In this document: positions 1-5,883 of the stretch, in pieces
How positions within the stretch are numbered: the first letter of the stretch is position 1
Layout of the letters: each line of letters begins with the position of its first letter
Origin: Candidatus Hydrogenedentota bacterium
Lineage (GTDB): Bacteria > Hydrogenedentota > Hydrogenedentia > Hydrogenedentales > SLHB01
DNA length: 7,221 nucleotides
Reading direction: 5' to 3'
Assembly (NCBI GenBank): GCA_003552765.1
Contig: PUOI01000383.1
Span: 1-7,221, forward strand
Made by a program: the position numbers and the translations under genes
The notes under the pieces: generated by a model
The model's database searches: none
What the model saw: the letters and a program-made list of their open reading frames with translations, nothing else
Told to the model about the DNA's origin: nothing

Positions 1-1
1 G

Positions 2-985
2 AAGACCTTTATGGGCAACGAGGCCACCCTCTCCTTCGAGCTATTGCCTGAGCGGCCGAGTGAACCCGCCGGTCCCGCTTCGCCGCCTTCCCGCGTAGCC
101 CCAGGCAATTTAATCATCGAGCCCTTCGGCGAGTGGCTGGGAATCACGGCGTACTTCTCCCAAGCGGAGTCCCAACGTCCCGAACTATTGATAAATGACG
201 CTCCCGCCGAAGACCTGAGCTTCCGCCGCATTGATCGGGAGACATTTCGGACGGGATACGAGGGTCAGGACGGCCGCGACACGGTGGACATCGGCGTGGA
301 CCATCCCCGGATGCCCACGGTGGAAGAGACCTATCACATTGTTCGGGAGGACGAAGAGGAGCGGCTCATTCCATTTGATGGCGGCGAGATTCGCGTTTCC
401 GGAGAGGCGGTCTACGGTGTGCTGTTCCTTCGCATAGAGTTGGAGTCTCTCTCGCCGGGTTCTCCTGAACTGACGCCACGTGACGAGGCGCTCAAGCTAG
501 AGCCGGAAAACATGCCCGTGGCCAATCCGATTGATGTGACGCTTCCAGCGCCAGACGAGTACGACGATGCGGACCGTCTTGGCGTGTACCGGCAAGGGAA
601 CGACGGGTGGAGCTACGTAAGCGCCGAACGGGAAGAGGGGGAGTACCGGTTTTCCACGCGTTCGCTGGGATCGTTCATGATAATGGAAGACGACACCCCG
701 CCGGCCATTCGCAACATTGTCATAACCGCCGACGGTCAGAACGCCACGGCGCGGCCCGCCATCACGGCGGAAGTGACCGATGAGGGCAGCGGGATTGACC
801 GCGTCGAGGCCACCGTCGATGGCGAGTGGATCATCATGCGCTATGACCCCGAACTTGATGAGGTCACGTGGGAGCAGGACCACGATTTGCCCGAGGGAAG
901 CCACCAGTTGACGATACGCGCGTATGACCGCGCGGGCAACGTGGAGGAACGAAGCCGTCCCCTCACCGTCCCTGTCACGCCCTGA
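2..985 (+). CDS. C-terminal part of a secreted protein with Ig-like terminal module (M23-peptidase-associated type), 5' end outside window
   Basis: The frame is open from the first bases of the window (codons aag acc ttt precede the ATG at 11), so this is probably the tail of a longer protein and the ATG at 11 is internal. Residue numbers count from that ATG. Residues 30-225 are beta-rich and acidic, with a segment rich in LEPENMPVANPIDV-type strands. Residues 228-318 form an Ig-like module: DDTPPAIRNIVIT, then DEGSGIDRVEATVDGEWI, then a YDPELDEVTW segment, and finally GSHQLTIRAYDRAGN. This order (SGI, then DG-W, YDP, GxHxLxxxAxDxAGN) is known to me from the C-termini of secreted M23-type metallopeptidases and other surface proteins. 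No catalytic domain is in the window, so enzyme activity is inference. It likely acts outside the cytoplasm. An unrelated adhesin-like protein ending in the same module is possible. It ends with TGA, followed by a terminator-like hairpin. Confidence 0.6.
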   Translation, partial: KTFMGNEATLSFELLPERPSEPAGPASPPSRVAPGNLIIEPFGEWLGITAYFSQAESQRPELLINDAPAEDLSFRRIDRETFRTGYEGQDGRDTVDIGVDHPRMPTVEETYHIVREDEEERLIPFDGGEIRVSGEAVYGVLFLRIELESLSPGSPELTPRDEALKLEPENMPVANPIDVTLPAPDEYDDADRLGVYRQGNDGWSYVSAEREEGEYRFSTRSLGSFMIMEDDTPPAIRNIVITADGQNATARPAITAEVTDEGSGIDRVEATVDGEWIIMRYDPELDEVTWEQDHDLPEGSHQLTIRAYDRAGNVEERSRPLTVPVTP

Positions 986-1019
986 TGTGCGGCAAAAGTA
1001 TCAAGAACAACCCGGAGGC

Positions 1020-1057
1020 GGTTTCCGAACTCGCTTTCAAACGGAACCATTTTATTT
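1020..1057 (+). terminator. Candidate rho-independent terminator after the Ig-like protein gene
   Basis: A stem pairs GG and TTCCG (1020-1021, 1023-1027) with CGGAA and CC (1042-1046, 1047-1048), leaving one bulged T at 1022. The loop is 14 nt and the stem is followed directly by ATTTTATTT (1049-1057). It lies 35 nt after the stop codon of the upstream gene. The stem is short and the loop large, so it would be a weak terminator. Confidence 0.4.
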
Positions 1058-1087
1058 GGCGCGCCGCGGCGGTGCTGCGTGTGACAG

Positions 1088-1100
1088 GGTTTTAGCTCAC
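1088..1100 (+). repeat. Left arm of inverted repeat bounding the small AT-rich gene
   Basis: GGTTTTAGCTCAC is the exact reverse complement of 1763-1775. Similarity continues inward imperfectly: the 22 bases after 1100 match about 13 of the 22 bases of the reverse complement preceding 1763. It also continues outward, with GCGTG and GG matches near 1077-1087. The whole arm may therefore be about 50-60 bp, in the style of dispersed intergenic repeats. No target-site duplication was recognised. Confidence 0.55.
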
Positions 1101-1145
1101 GGCAAGACGCCAAGGCGGAAAAATCAGACGAGATAGTTGCTCGTT

Positions 1146-1151
1146 AAGGAG
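1146..1151 (+). promoter_or_regulatory. Ribosome binding site fixing the start at 1159
   Basis: AAGGAG sits 7 nt before ATG at 1159. It decides the start and reading frame of the small gene, and it shows that the membrane-anchor frame, not the overlapping frame opening at 1137, is the translated N-terminus. Confidence 0.7.
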
Positions 1152-1158
1152 CTTTGGA

Positions 1159-1688
1159 ATGAGACGGGGAACCACGTGTCGCGTAGCCGTGTGGGGTGTT
1201 GTCGGTATTCTAACGTGCGGCGCCATACTTTTTCTTTCGTTTCCGCACGAAACGCGAAGGCGCGAAGTAACGGAGAGGCTAAGAATCGGGAACACGTTAA
1301 ACAGCTTATACGTGGGTTGTTTGCTCTACGAGCGCACGCAGGTGTATACCCTTATGATCCAAGAGGTTCAGAGTATGCGTTGTATCATCTATATGAGATA
1401 CATTCTGACACAGAAGAGTACTTAATGGAGCGGGGGAAAATACCGTTTACCTGGAAGCATGACAAGGAAAAAGTTGCCAATAGTATCGTATCGTACATAA
1501 ATCCCACGCCCGAAGACGAAATAACGGATTCCACGATAATATTTGCACTAAATGACGAGTTCGGAAAGCCAGGCGTTCATGTGATTTCTTGTGATGCAAC
1601 TTTAGCGGTAGTGGACCATGACGGGGAGTCGGCGGAGGATCTCGTAGGAGCCGATTTATACGAGTTAACCCAACGGTCAGGCAGCTGA
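1159..1688 (+). pseudogene. Frameshifted small membrane-anchored pseudopilin-like protein
   Basis: The start at 1159 has a good ribosome binding site. The first frame gives a basic N-terminus, a membrane segment (VAVWGVVGILTCGAILFL, about residues 9-26), a charged stretch ETRRREVTERLRI, then NTLNSLYVGCLLYERTQ. Left alone this frame runs to a stop at 1425. The sensible continuation, GVYPYDPRGSEYALYHLYE, lies in another frame from about 1341 to the TGA at 1688. Joining the two near 1339-1343 with loss of one base restores about 176 residues. The order of TM segment, N-x-L-x-x-L ... Y, then G-x-YP, then a late DSTIIFAL ... VHVISCDATLAVVD strand pair resembles the soluble pseudopilin-like proteins common in planctomycete-type genomes; no GFTLIE prepilin motif is present. 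The gene is much AT-richer than its surroundings (23 G/C of 60 bases at 1381-1440 versus 44 of 60 at 2401-2460). It may be a decayed gene, a sequencing error or, less likely, a programmed frameshift. Confidence 0.5.
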
Positions 1689-1754
1689 TTGCGCGCGCGA
1701 ACGCCGAGAGTGAAACGTTGACTAGGGTAACGAGGCGGTTCGTTGCGCCGTCGC

Positions 1755-1787
1755 GGCGTGGAGTGAGCTAAAACCGCGCCTCACGCC
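1755..1787. other. Inverted-repeat hairpin between convergent genes
   Basis: GGCGTG (1755-1760) can pair with CACGCC (1782-1787), or alternatively GTGAG (1763-1767) with CTCAC (1780-1784). The element lies between the convergent ends at 1688 (plus) and 1812 (minus) and contains the right arm of the flanking repeat. There is no T-run on either strand, so a bidirectional terminator role is only a suggestion. Confidence 0.3.
1763..1775 (-). repeat. Right arm of inverted repeat bounding the small AT-rich gene
   Basis: GTGAGCTAAAACC is an exact 13-base reverse complement of 1088-1100. The arms enclose about 660 bp that holds only the frameshifted pseudopilin-like gene and its ribosome binding site. 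The right arm falls between the stop at 1688 and the racemase stop at 1812. Confidence 0.55.
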
Positions 1788-1811
1788 ACGGTGCGAAGCC
1801 GCGAAGAACGA

Positions 1812-3098
1812 TCACTCCGGGTTTAGGAAGGGGACGGTGTAGGCGGCGGAGGGCATGAGGTAGTAGGTTGGGTTGGTGGTGTGGGCGTCTTTCATGGCGT
1901 GGCGGGTGAGCATGAGGGCTTCTTGGACGCTTGCGGCGCGGCGGGCTCCGATGCGTTCGACGTCTTCATCCTCAAGGTCGGTTACGATGAACGTGGCGGG
2001 GGCTTTCTGAATGGTGGAGAGCGCGGTCTGGCCGTAGATTTCGCCTTCGCGCTGCAGCTCGGCGATGATGGCGGCGGGTGAGCCCAAGCCCAGCCAGCGG
2101 GAGAATTGGCTGCCGCCGAGGCCTTCCTCGCATTTCGCCACGAAGACGATGCGGCCGCCGGGTTTGATGGCCTGGTAGGCGTTGAAGAGCGCTTTGTGGC
2201 TTTGGACGAAGTTGCGCGTGCCGCCGGAGGAGGCGATGACGAAATCGGCCTGTTCGCTGATTTCGACGCCGAAGAGGTCCATGGCGAAACGCGTGGCCGT
2301 GCGGTGCGCAGCGTCCAGTTCACCGGCGAATATCCCCGCGATCTGGCCCTCGCGGTTCATGACGGTGTTGAGGATACCATCCGCGCGCGCCATGCGGGCG
2401 CCCTCGGCCATGTCCTCGGCGACAGGGTTGCCGTCGAGCGTGGCGATGCGCACGGCGGGATTGATGCGCCCGGCCTCGCGATCAAGGTTCAGGCTGTGGT
2501 TGTGGCTGATGGTTTCGACGGATGCGATGCCGGGGAGGATGGACTTGCGGCCGCCACCGAATCCCGCGTGGTAATGCATGACCACCGTGCCCGTGGCGAT
2601 GAGGCGGTCGCAATCGCGCGCGTGTTTGTTGATCCACACGGGCGTGCCCCGGCTCGTGGTTCCCAGGTAAACGTGACGTTCCGGGTCCGAGGCCTCGTGC
2701 ACCTCGACTTGGCCCTCAAAGCGGCGGTAGAGGTCTTCCCCGAGTATGCGGGCCTGCTCGGCCTCGTTCGGGGCGCGGTGGGTCCCCGTGGCGAAGAGGA
2801 AGAACAGGTCCTCGTCCCGTATGCCCGCTGCGTTCAGCTCTTCCACAAGTACCGGCAGAAACAGATCGCCCCCCGTGTGGCGGAAGGAGTCCGAGACAAG
2901 GATGGCCACGCGTTCGCCGGACCGGAAGGGGGACAGCATGGGGCCGTTCAGGCCGATCGGATTGCTTAGCGCCTCGCGTACGGCGGCGGGCACATCCGCG
3001 ATGGGTTCGGCATCGCGCACATCCAGCGCCCCAAGGAAATGGCCCCAGTTCAGTTCAAAGTCGAAGGGTTCCGTCCCGTAGTTTAGGGTGTGTTTCAT
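1812..3098 (-). CDS. larA: LarA-family nickel-pincer-dependent 2-hydroxyacid racemase
   Basis: This 428-residue protein has the length of lactate racemase LarA (about 424). LarA family members racemise lactate or related 2-hydroxyacids in the cytoplasm using a nickel-pincer nucleotide cofactor bound to a lysine. The known active-site positions are visible: DSFR (D70, R73); ATGTHR with H107; HYHAGFGGGRKSILPG with H175 and K185, the cofactor-linked lysine; SHNH with nickel-ligand H201; and QSHK (Q299, K302). All expected residues are present, so it should be active if the cofactor is made. LarB, LarC and LarE, which build the cofactor, are not in the window. Start: an open extension reaches 3176, but ATG at 3098 overlaps the upstream stop as ATGA, sits after a purine-rich GAGAGGCGGGA stretch and begins MKHTLNYG, as family members do. 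It is the last gene of a four-gene operon. The exact substrate is open, since LarA homologues differ (lactate, malate, phenyllactate and others). Confidence 0.9.
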   Translation of the reverse strand: MKHTLNYGTEPFDFELNWGHFLGALDVRDAEPIADVPAAVREALSNPIGLNGPMLSPFRSGERVAILVSDSFRHTGGDLFLPVLVEELNAAGIRDEDLFFLFATGTHRAPNEAEQARILGEDLYRRFEGQVEVHEASDPERHVYLGTTSRGTPVWINKHARDCDRLIATGTVVMHYHAGFGGGRKSILPGIASVETISHNHSLNLDREAGRINPAVRIATLDGNPVAEDMAEGARMARADGILNTVMNREGQIAGIFAGELDAAHRTATRFAMDLFGVEISEQADFVIASSGGTRNFVQSHKALFNAYQAIKPGGRIVFVAKCEEGLGGSQFSRWLGLGSPAAIIAELQREGEIYGQTALSTIQKAPATFIVTDLEDEDVERIGARRAASVQEALMLTRHAMKDAHTTNPTYYLMPSAAYTVPFLNPE

Positions 3099-3679
3099 TG
3101 CGATTCCCGCCTCTCTTCCATGAATGCATCGTTCAGCTCGCGATACGCGCGACGCCAAGGCCGGTCCGGCTCCCAACTGGTGATGGTGTCCCGGCGCGCC
3201 TCGGGATCGTCAAACCCCGGTTCGCCGCTTGCGCCAGGGGAGAAGAGCTGGAATGTTTCCGGCGCTTCATAACCTTCTTCCGTTCGGAACGCCTCGGCGC
3301 CGTCCTCGCCGTACGCCGTGTGGGGCGAATAGTGAAACGGACGGCCCCAAGCGTCCGGCGGCGGTCCTCCGGGAAGGTAGTCCGCGCCTCGCCCGAATGT
3401 TTCGATGGCTCGTTCGAGGCCCCCCTCGCCCGGCGGCGGATAGACCCCGTTTCTGTCGTGATACTGTTCAATGGCGTGGCGCAACATCCAGAGGTCCGCC
3501 TCCGTACGGTACATGCGGGCCAACGGGGCGTCCTCCGGCAAGCGGTGGGCGCGCCACCAGACAACAGCGATGACGAGAATCGCCACCCCCAGCATGAAAG
3601 CCGCCGCGGCGAGGCCCCGTTTGACGAGTTGTCCCCACACCGCCGGCTTGGCCGGCGGTGGATTAGAAGTCGAGGTCAT
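3095..3679 (-). CDS. GspG-like type II pseudopilin domain protein lacking a canonical prepilin motif
   Basis: This 194-residue protein has a 20-residue cytoplasmic lead, one membrane helix (about 23-42, LAAAAFMLGVAILVIAVVWW) and a periplasmic domain. That domain has the GspG signature: YRTEADLWMLRHAIEQYH, DRNGVYPPPGEGGLE (76-90), YLPGGPPPDAWGRPFHY (101-117), FQLFSPGASGEPG (143-155) and DTITSWE (164-170). GspG is the major pseudopilin of type II secretion. Here the usual G-FTLIE cleavage site is missing: after G22 comes LAAAA, with alanine where glutamate 5 is expected. The protein may therefore stay as a membrane-anchored GspG-like domain rather than assemble into a pseudopilus; that is inference. 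No GspE, GspF or GspD gene is in the window. The start at 3679 lies 17 nt inside the upstream gene without a clear ribosome binding site, suggesting translational coupling. The stop overlaps the racemase start by 4 nt. Confidence 0.8.
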   Translation of the reverse strand: MTSTSNPPPAKPAVWGQLVKRGLAAAAFMLGVAILVIAVVWWRAHRLPEDAPLARMYRTEADLWMLRHAIEQYHDRNGVYPPPGEGGLERAIETFGRGADYLPGGPPPDAWGRPFHYSPHTAYGEDGAEAFRTEEGYEAPETFQLFSPGASGEPGFDDPEARRDTITSWEPDRPWRRAYRELNDAFMEERRESQ

Positions 3680-4382
3680 CGTCCGGGGTTTCTTGTGATG
3701 TCATGCAAATAATCCAGGCGCCGCAGAAGATCACGCATTCCAGAACCGCGCTCAGCACGCCGGACACCGGCGCGTGCCATAACCACGAGATATTGTCTGT
3801 GTCGATGTCCGTGAATAGCGCCACGAGCACGGTAAACAGCGCCACGAGCAACAACAGTCCGGTCTGAGCAAATTCGCGGACCAGCGGAGTCACCGCCTTG
3901 GAGATGCTTTCGGTCCCAAAACCTCCATGATACATTATAGCCGCTCCCACCATGATGTAGGTGGCGTATAGGATGATCGTGAGCCCTATCATTAGTCCCG
4001 CCAACGGTGAATCCGCTTCGACTAGCCGGCCCGTTATACGGGAGACCGTAACCAGAAGCAAGTTCATCAGAAACCAGAGCGAGAAGAAACGCCGGAGCGC
4101 CTCCCCGGGCACGCCCACCTTCCACAAGGGGCGGGCCAAATCGCGCCCGAGCATGCCGAATGCGATGGGCATGACCAGGGCGGCGATTACGACGATGGCC
4201 AAATCGCGCCCCAGCCGGATGGTGTTCTCCACAGCCGAGGGCATCGCGCCCCACGCCTCCGTTTCGAGTGCATACTCTACGCCGTAATGCAACCAACCCG
4301 ATAGAATCAGCGCGGCCGCGTATAGAATCAAGGCTCCCGGGACGTGGAAGGGACCCGCGAATGCTTGCTTGAGAAATGCCAA
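3663..4382 (-). CDS. Integral membrane protein, about six transmembrane helices, unknown function
   Basis: I do not recognise this 239-residue protein. Hydrophobic segments lie near residues 14-33, 60-80, 99-115, 126-150, 172-191 and 205-226. Short charged loops separate them and the tail is acidic (PDDDLDF), so it is an inner-membrane protein of roughly six helices. No transporter, permease or enzyme motif is clear. The fold style (amphipathic start MAFLKQAFAGPFHVPGALIL, helix pairs) recalls YIP1-like or DUF-type membrane proteins, but this is only an impression. The start is TTG at 4382: a TAA codon lies in frame two codons upstream (4386-4388), and AGGAG at 4389-4393 is 6 nt before it. It begins 13 nt after the PilZ gene stops, and its 3' end overlaps the GspG-like gene by 17 nt. 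The operon position suggests a membrane partner of the PilZ protein or the GspG-like protein. Confidence 0.75.
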   Translation of the reverse strand: MAFLKQAFAGPFHVPGALILYAAALILSGWLHYGVEYALETEAWGAMPSAVENTIRLGRDLAIVVIAALVMPIAFGMLGRDLARPLWKVGVPGEALRRFFSLWFLMNLLLVTVSRITGRLVEADSPLAGLMIGLTIILYATYIMVGAAIMYHGGFGTESISKAVTPLVREFAQTGLLLLVALFTVLVALFTDIDTDNISWLWHAPVSGVLSAVLECVIFCGAWIICMTSQETPDDDLDF

Positions 4383-4388
4383 TGCTTA

Positions 4389-4393
4389 CTCCT
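4389..4393 (-). promoter_or_regulatory. Ribosome binding site for a TTG start
   Basis: On the minus strand AGGAG is followed by TAAGCA and then TTG (4382-4380). The TAA in this spacer is in frame, so no upstream start is possible, and the next in-frame ATG is deep in the protein. This supports TTG as the true initiator. Confidence 0.65.
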
Positions 4394-4395
4394 GA

Positions 4396-5505
4396 CTATG
4401 CGTGTTTGTCGTCGTCTTCGGGGTGCAACAAGGCCTGTTGCCGTTGCGTGACAAACCGGGCGATGCGTTCCTGTTTCTCTTCACTTAGTCCCACGAAAAC
4501 CGTCCTGACCTGCCATCGCCCTCCGCTCAAGGGGGCTACGTGCACGACGCGCGCGTCGGCTCGCATGGGCGGATGGCCTGGGAATTCCAGATCGATTCGA
4601 AGATAGGCGTTCGCCGGGGGCGTCATGTCGGCCACCAAGGCCACTCCACCTGCGCTGATATTCGCGATTCGCCCCCGCAGACGCGTCACTGCCTTCTGTT
4701 TGCGCAACTGTTTGGGGTCTCCGCCGGGCGGCGGATCCAAAATGCCCGCCCATGTGTTTTGGCTGTATTGCACGCGGTAGTGTTGGCGGGATTGGATGCG
4801 GGTTAGGTTCGCCGTATGTTCCATCACCCAGGCCGGCGGTTCGTTCGTTTCCGCGATCATCACGGTTTCGAACAAATACCGGGCATCCTCCTCCCGCCAC
4901 AATCGGCATTGAATCTTTGAACCAGGTGTGATCCCAGGGTTTCCCCCCTTGTCCTGAGGAAGGCTGGTATGGAAATAGGCCTCATTCACTTCCATGACGC
5001 CGACCCGCGACCATGCCGCCGGCTGCCCTTGTTTGACGGGAGCAATCCATATGGCTTGACCTTCGACGAGTTCCCGGGTCGAATGAATTTGCTGTCCATA
5101 AGGGACAAAATCCAGCGCCAACTGTCTGCGAATATCACGCAGCGCCGTCCCAAACTTCTCGAGATCGCCGCGGGACGCTCCCTCGCGCCGGTGGCGGTTC
5201 ATTTCGCCGTCGACGCAATGATCAAACTGGCGCCGGTTCGTCACGGCATTCAGTGGCGCGTTGGAAGAGTGCCGTTCGATGATCCGGCGGGTTTGCGCTT
5301 GCTCCTCGTTCGTGAAATCTCTCTCCCGGAGGATGCGATCCACGTGTCCCCACTCCGCCTGTACCCGGCGGCGGCGCTCGGCCCGCTTCCGAAGCATTTC
5401 GAGCAGCACCGCCAGCATGAACAAACCAGCAAAGCCGGCGGCCACCCAGAGAAGTGTGGTATGGGAAACGCGTGGAAACTCAAAGCTCGATGTGTACAGC
5501 AGCAC
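4396..5505 (-). CDS. Membrane-anchored PilZ-domain protein, YcgR-like (cyclic-di-GMP effector)
   Basis: This 369-residue protein has one N-terminal membrane helix (about 18-36) followed by a very basic stretch (RKRAERRRR, 39-47), so it is anchored with its body in the cytoplasm. A helical, charged region spans about 50-130. Residues 145-235 resemble the YcgR-type N-terminal beta-barrel (VEGQAIWIAPV, VGVMEVNEAYFHTSLP, GSKIQCRLWREEDARYLFET). The C-terminal PilZ domain has both cyclic-di-GMP binding signatures: RQHYR (R240, R244; RxxxR) and NISAGG (N282, S284, G287; [D/N]xSxxG). It should bind cyclic-di-GMP and switch a partner, as YcgR-like proteins do with motility or surface functions. The start is GTG at 5505, with AAGGA at 5513-5517 spaced 7 nt; a nearby ATG at 5513 is out of frame. 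It is the first gene of the minus-strand operon. The partner is unknown; the neighbouring membrane protein is the obvious candidate. Confidence 0.85.
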   Translation of the reverse strand: MLLYTSSFEFPRVSHTTLLWVAAGFAGLFMLAVLLEMLRKRAERRRRVQAEWGHVDRILRERDFTNEEQAQTRRIIERHSSNAPLNAVTNRRQFDHCVDGEMNRHRREGASRGDLEKFGTALRDIRRQLALDFVPYGQQIHSTRELVEGQAIWIAPVKQGQPAAWSRVGVMEVNEAYFHTSLPQDKGGNPGITPGSKIQCRLWREEDARYLFETVMIAETNEPPAWVMEHTANLTRIQSRQHYRVQYSQNTWAGILDPPPGGDPKQLRKQKAVTRLRGRIANISAGGVALVADMTPPANAYLRIDLEFPGHPPMRADARVVHVAPLSGGRWQVRTVFVGLSEEKQERIARFVTQRQQALLHPEDDDKHA

Positions 5506-5614
5506 TTCAACATCCTTTTTCCGGTTGCGCCAAGGCGGAACAAGCCAGCGCGGGCTTGAGAACGCGCCGCAGTGAACTGAGATGACGCTTCATCAAGACG
5601 CGTTCGGAGCGCTG

Positions 5615-5644
5615 ATTATAGGTAGTGAGGCCTGGTTCATGCAA
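5615..5644 (-). promoter_or_regulatory. Sigma70-type promoter for the PilZ-racemase operon
   Basis: On the minus strand TTGCAT (5644-5639) and a perfect TATAAT (5620-5615) are separated by 18 bp. Transcription would begin near 5608, leaving a leader of about 100 nt before the GTG at 5505. The -35 box matches the consensus only in its first three bases. Confidence 0.5.
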
Positions 5645-5763
5645 AAGCGGGTGGCGTGGTTTCACGACAAGGCGCGTTCATCCCCACAAGCCGGTGACTG
5701 TTGCTGGGTAACATGATAACATCGGCCCCAATTGGCGGGCTCCGGCAGGGAAAAGCCATCCTC

Positions 5764-5793
5764 TGGCGCGTAACGCCCCTTAGTTTATATACT
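5764..5793 (+). promoter_or_regulatory. Candidate promoter for the beta-helix protein gene
   Basis: TATACT (5788-5793) matches the -10 consensus at five of six positions, within an AT-rich pocket in otherwise GC-rich DNA. The -35 region is poor (TGGCGC at 5764, 18-bp spacing). An alternative is TTGACG at 5812 with a weak TAGAGA at 5836. Either would leave a leader before the ATG at 5884. Confidence 0.3.
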
Positions 5794-5868
5794 ATAGCCA
5801 GACATAAATGGTTGACGCTAGAGCCACGGGATGCGTAGAGAAGGCTCGTGATGGAGAGTACTCCCGAA

Positions 5869-5876
5869 AAGGAGGT
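5869..5876 (+). promoter_or_regulatory. Strong ribosome binding site deciding the start at 5884
   Basis: AAGGAGGT lies 7 nt before ATG at 5884. The same frame is open from an ATG at 5848, but only the 5884 start has this site and gives a signal-peptide-like N-terminus. CTCC at 5861-5864 can pair with GGAG at 5871-5874 and could mask the site. Confidence 0.8.
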
Positions 5877-5883
5877 CCAACTT

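Larger units (their letters stand above)
5506..5883. other. Divergent intergenic control region
   Basis: These 378 bases separate the PilZ operon (minus) from the beta-helix gene (plus). They hold a good minus-strand promoter (5615-5644), an AT-rich pocket (5780-5810) with a weaker plus-strand promoter candidate, and a leader before 5884 with several short complementary segments. A minus-strand open frame at 5637-5948 overlaps the beta-helix gene start, lacks homology I can recognise and has unnatural composition, so I do not call it a gene. Confidence 0.6.

Noticed and set aside
2106..2969. Long plus-strand open frame of 287 codons
   Set aside because: It lies antisense to the well-supported racemase gene; it is an artefact of GC-rich codon use and resembles no protein family.
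3099..3176. 26-codon N-terminal extension of the racemase
   Set aside because: The extension overlaps the upstream gene deeply and has no family counterpart; ATG at 3098 in an ATGA overlap is the better start.
3098..3712. Plus-strand open frame of 204 codons
   Set aside because: Antisense to the GspG-like gene, whose domain signature is clear; the plus-strand product is arginine-rich and without recognisable features.
5528..5540. 13-base exact match CGCCAAGGCGGAA with 1108-1120, suggesting a third copy of the flanking repeat
   Set aside because: The match does not extend and one shared 13-mer is near chance level for a window this size.
5853..5864. Palindrome around GAGTACTC as an operator
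   Set aside because: Too short and a single occurrence; kept only as part of the leader-structure idea.
5848..5883. 12-codon N-terminal extension of the beta-helix protein
   Set aside because: It would put charged residues before the signal peptide; the strong AAGGAGGT site points to 5884.
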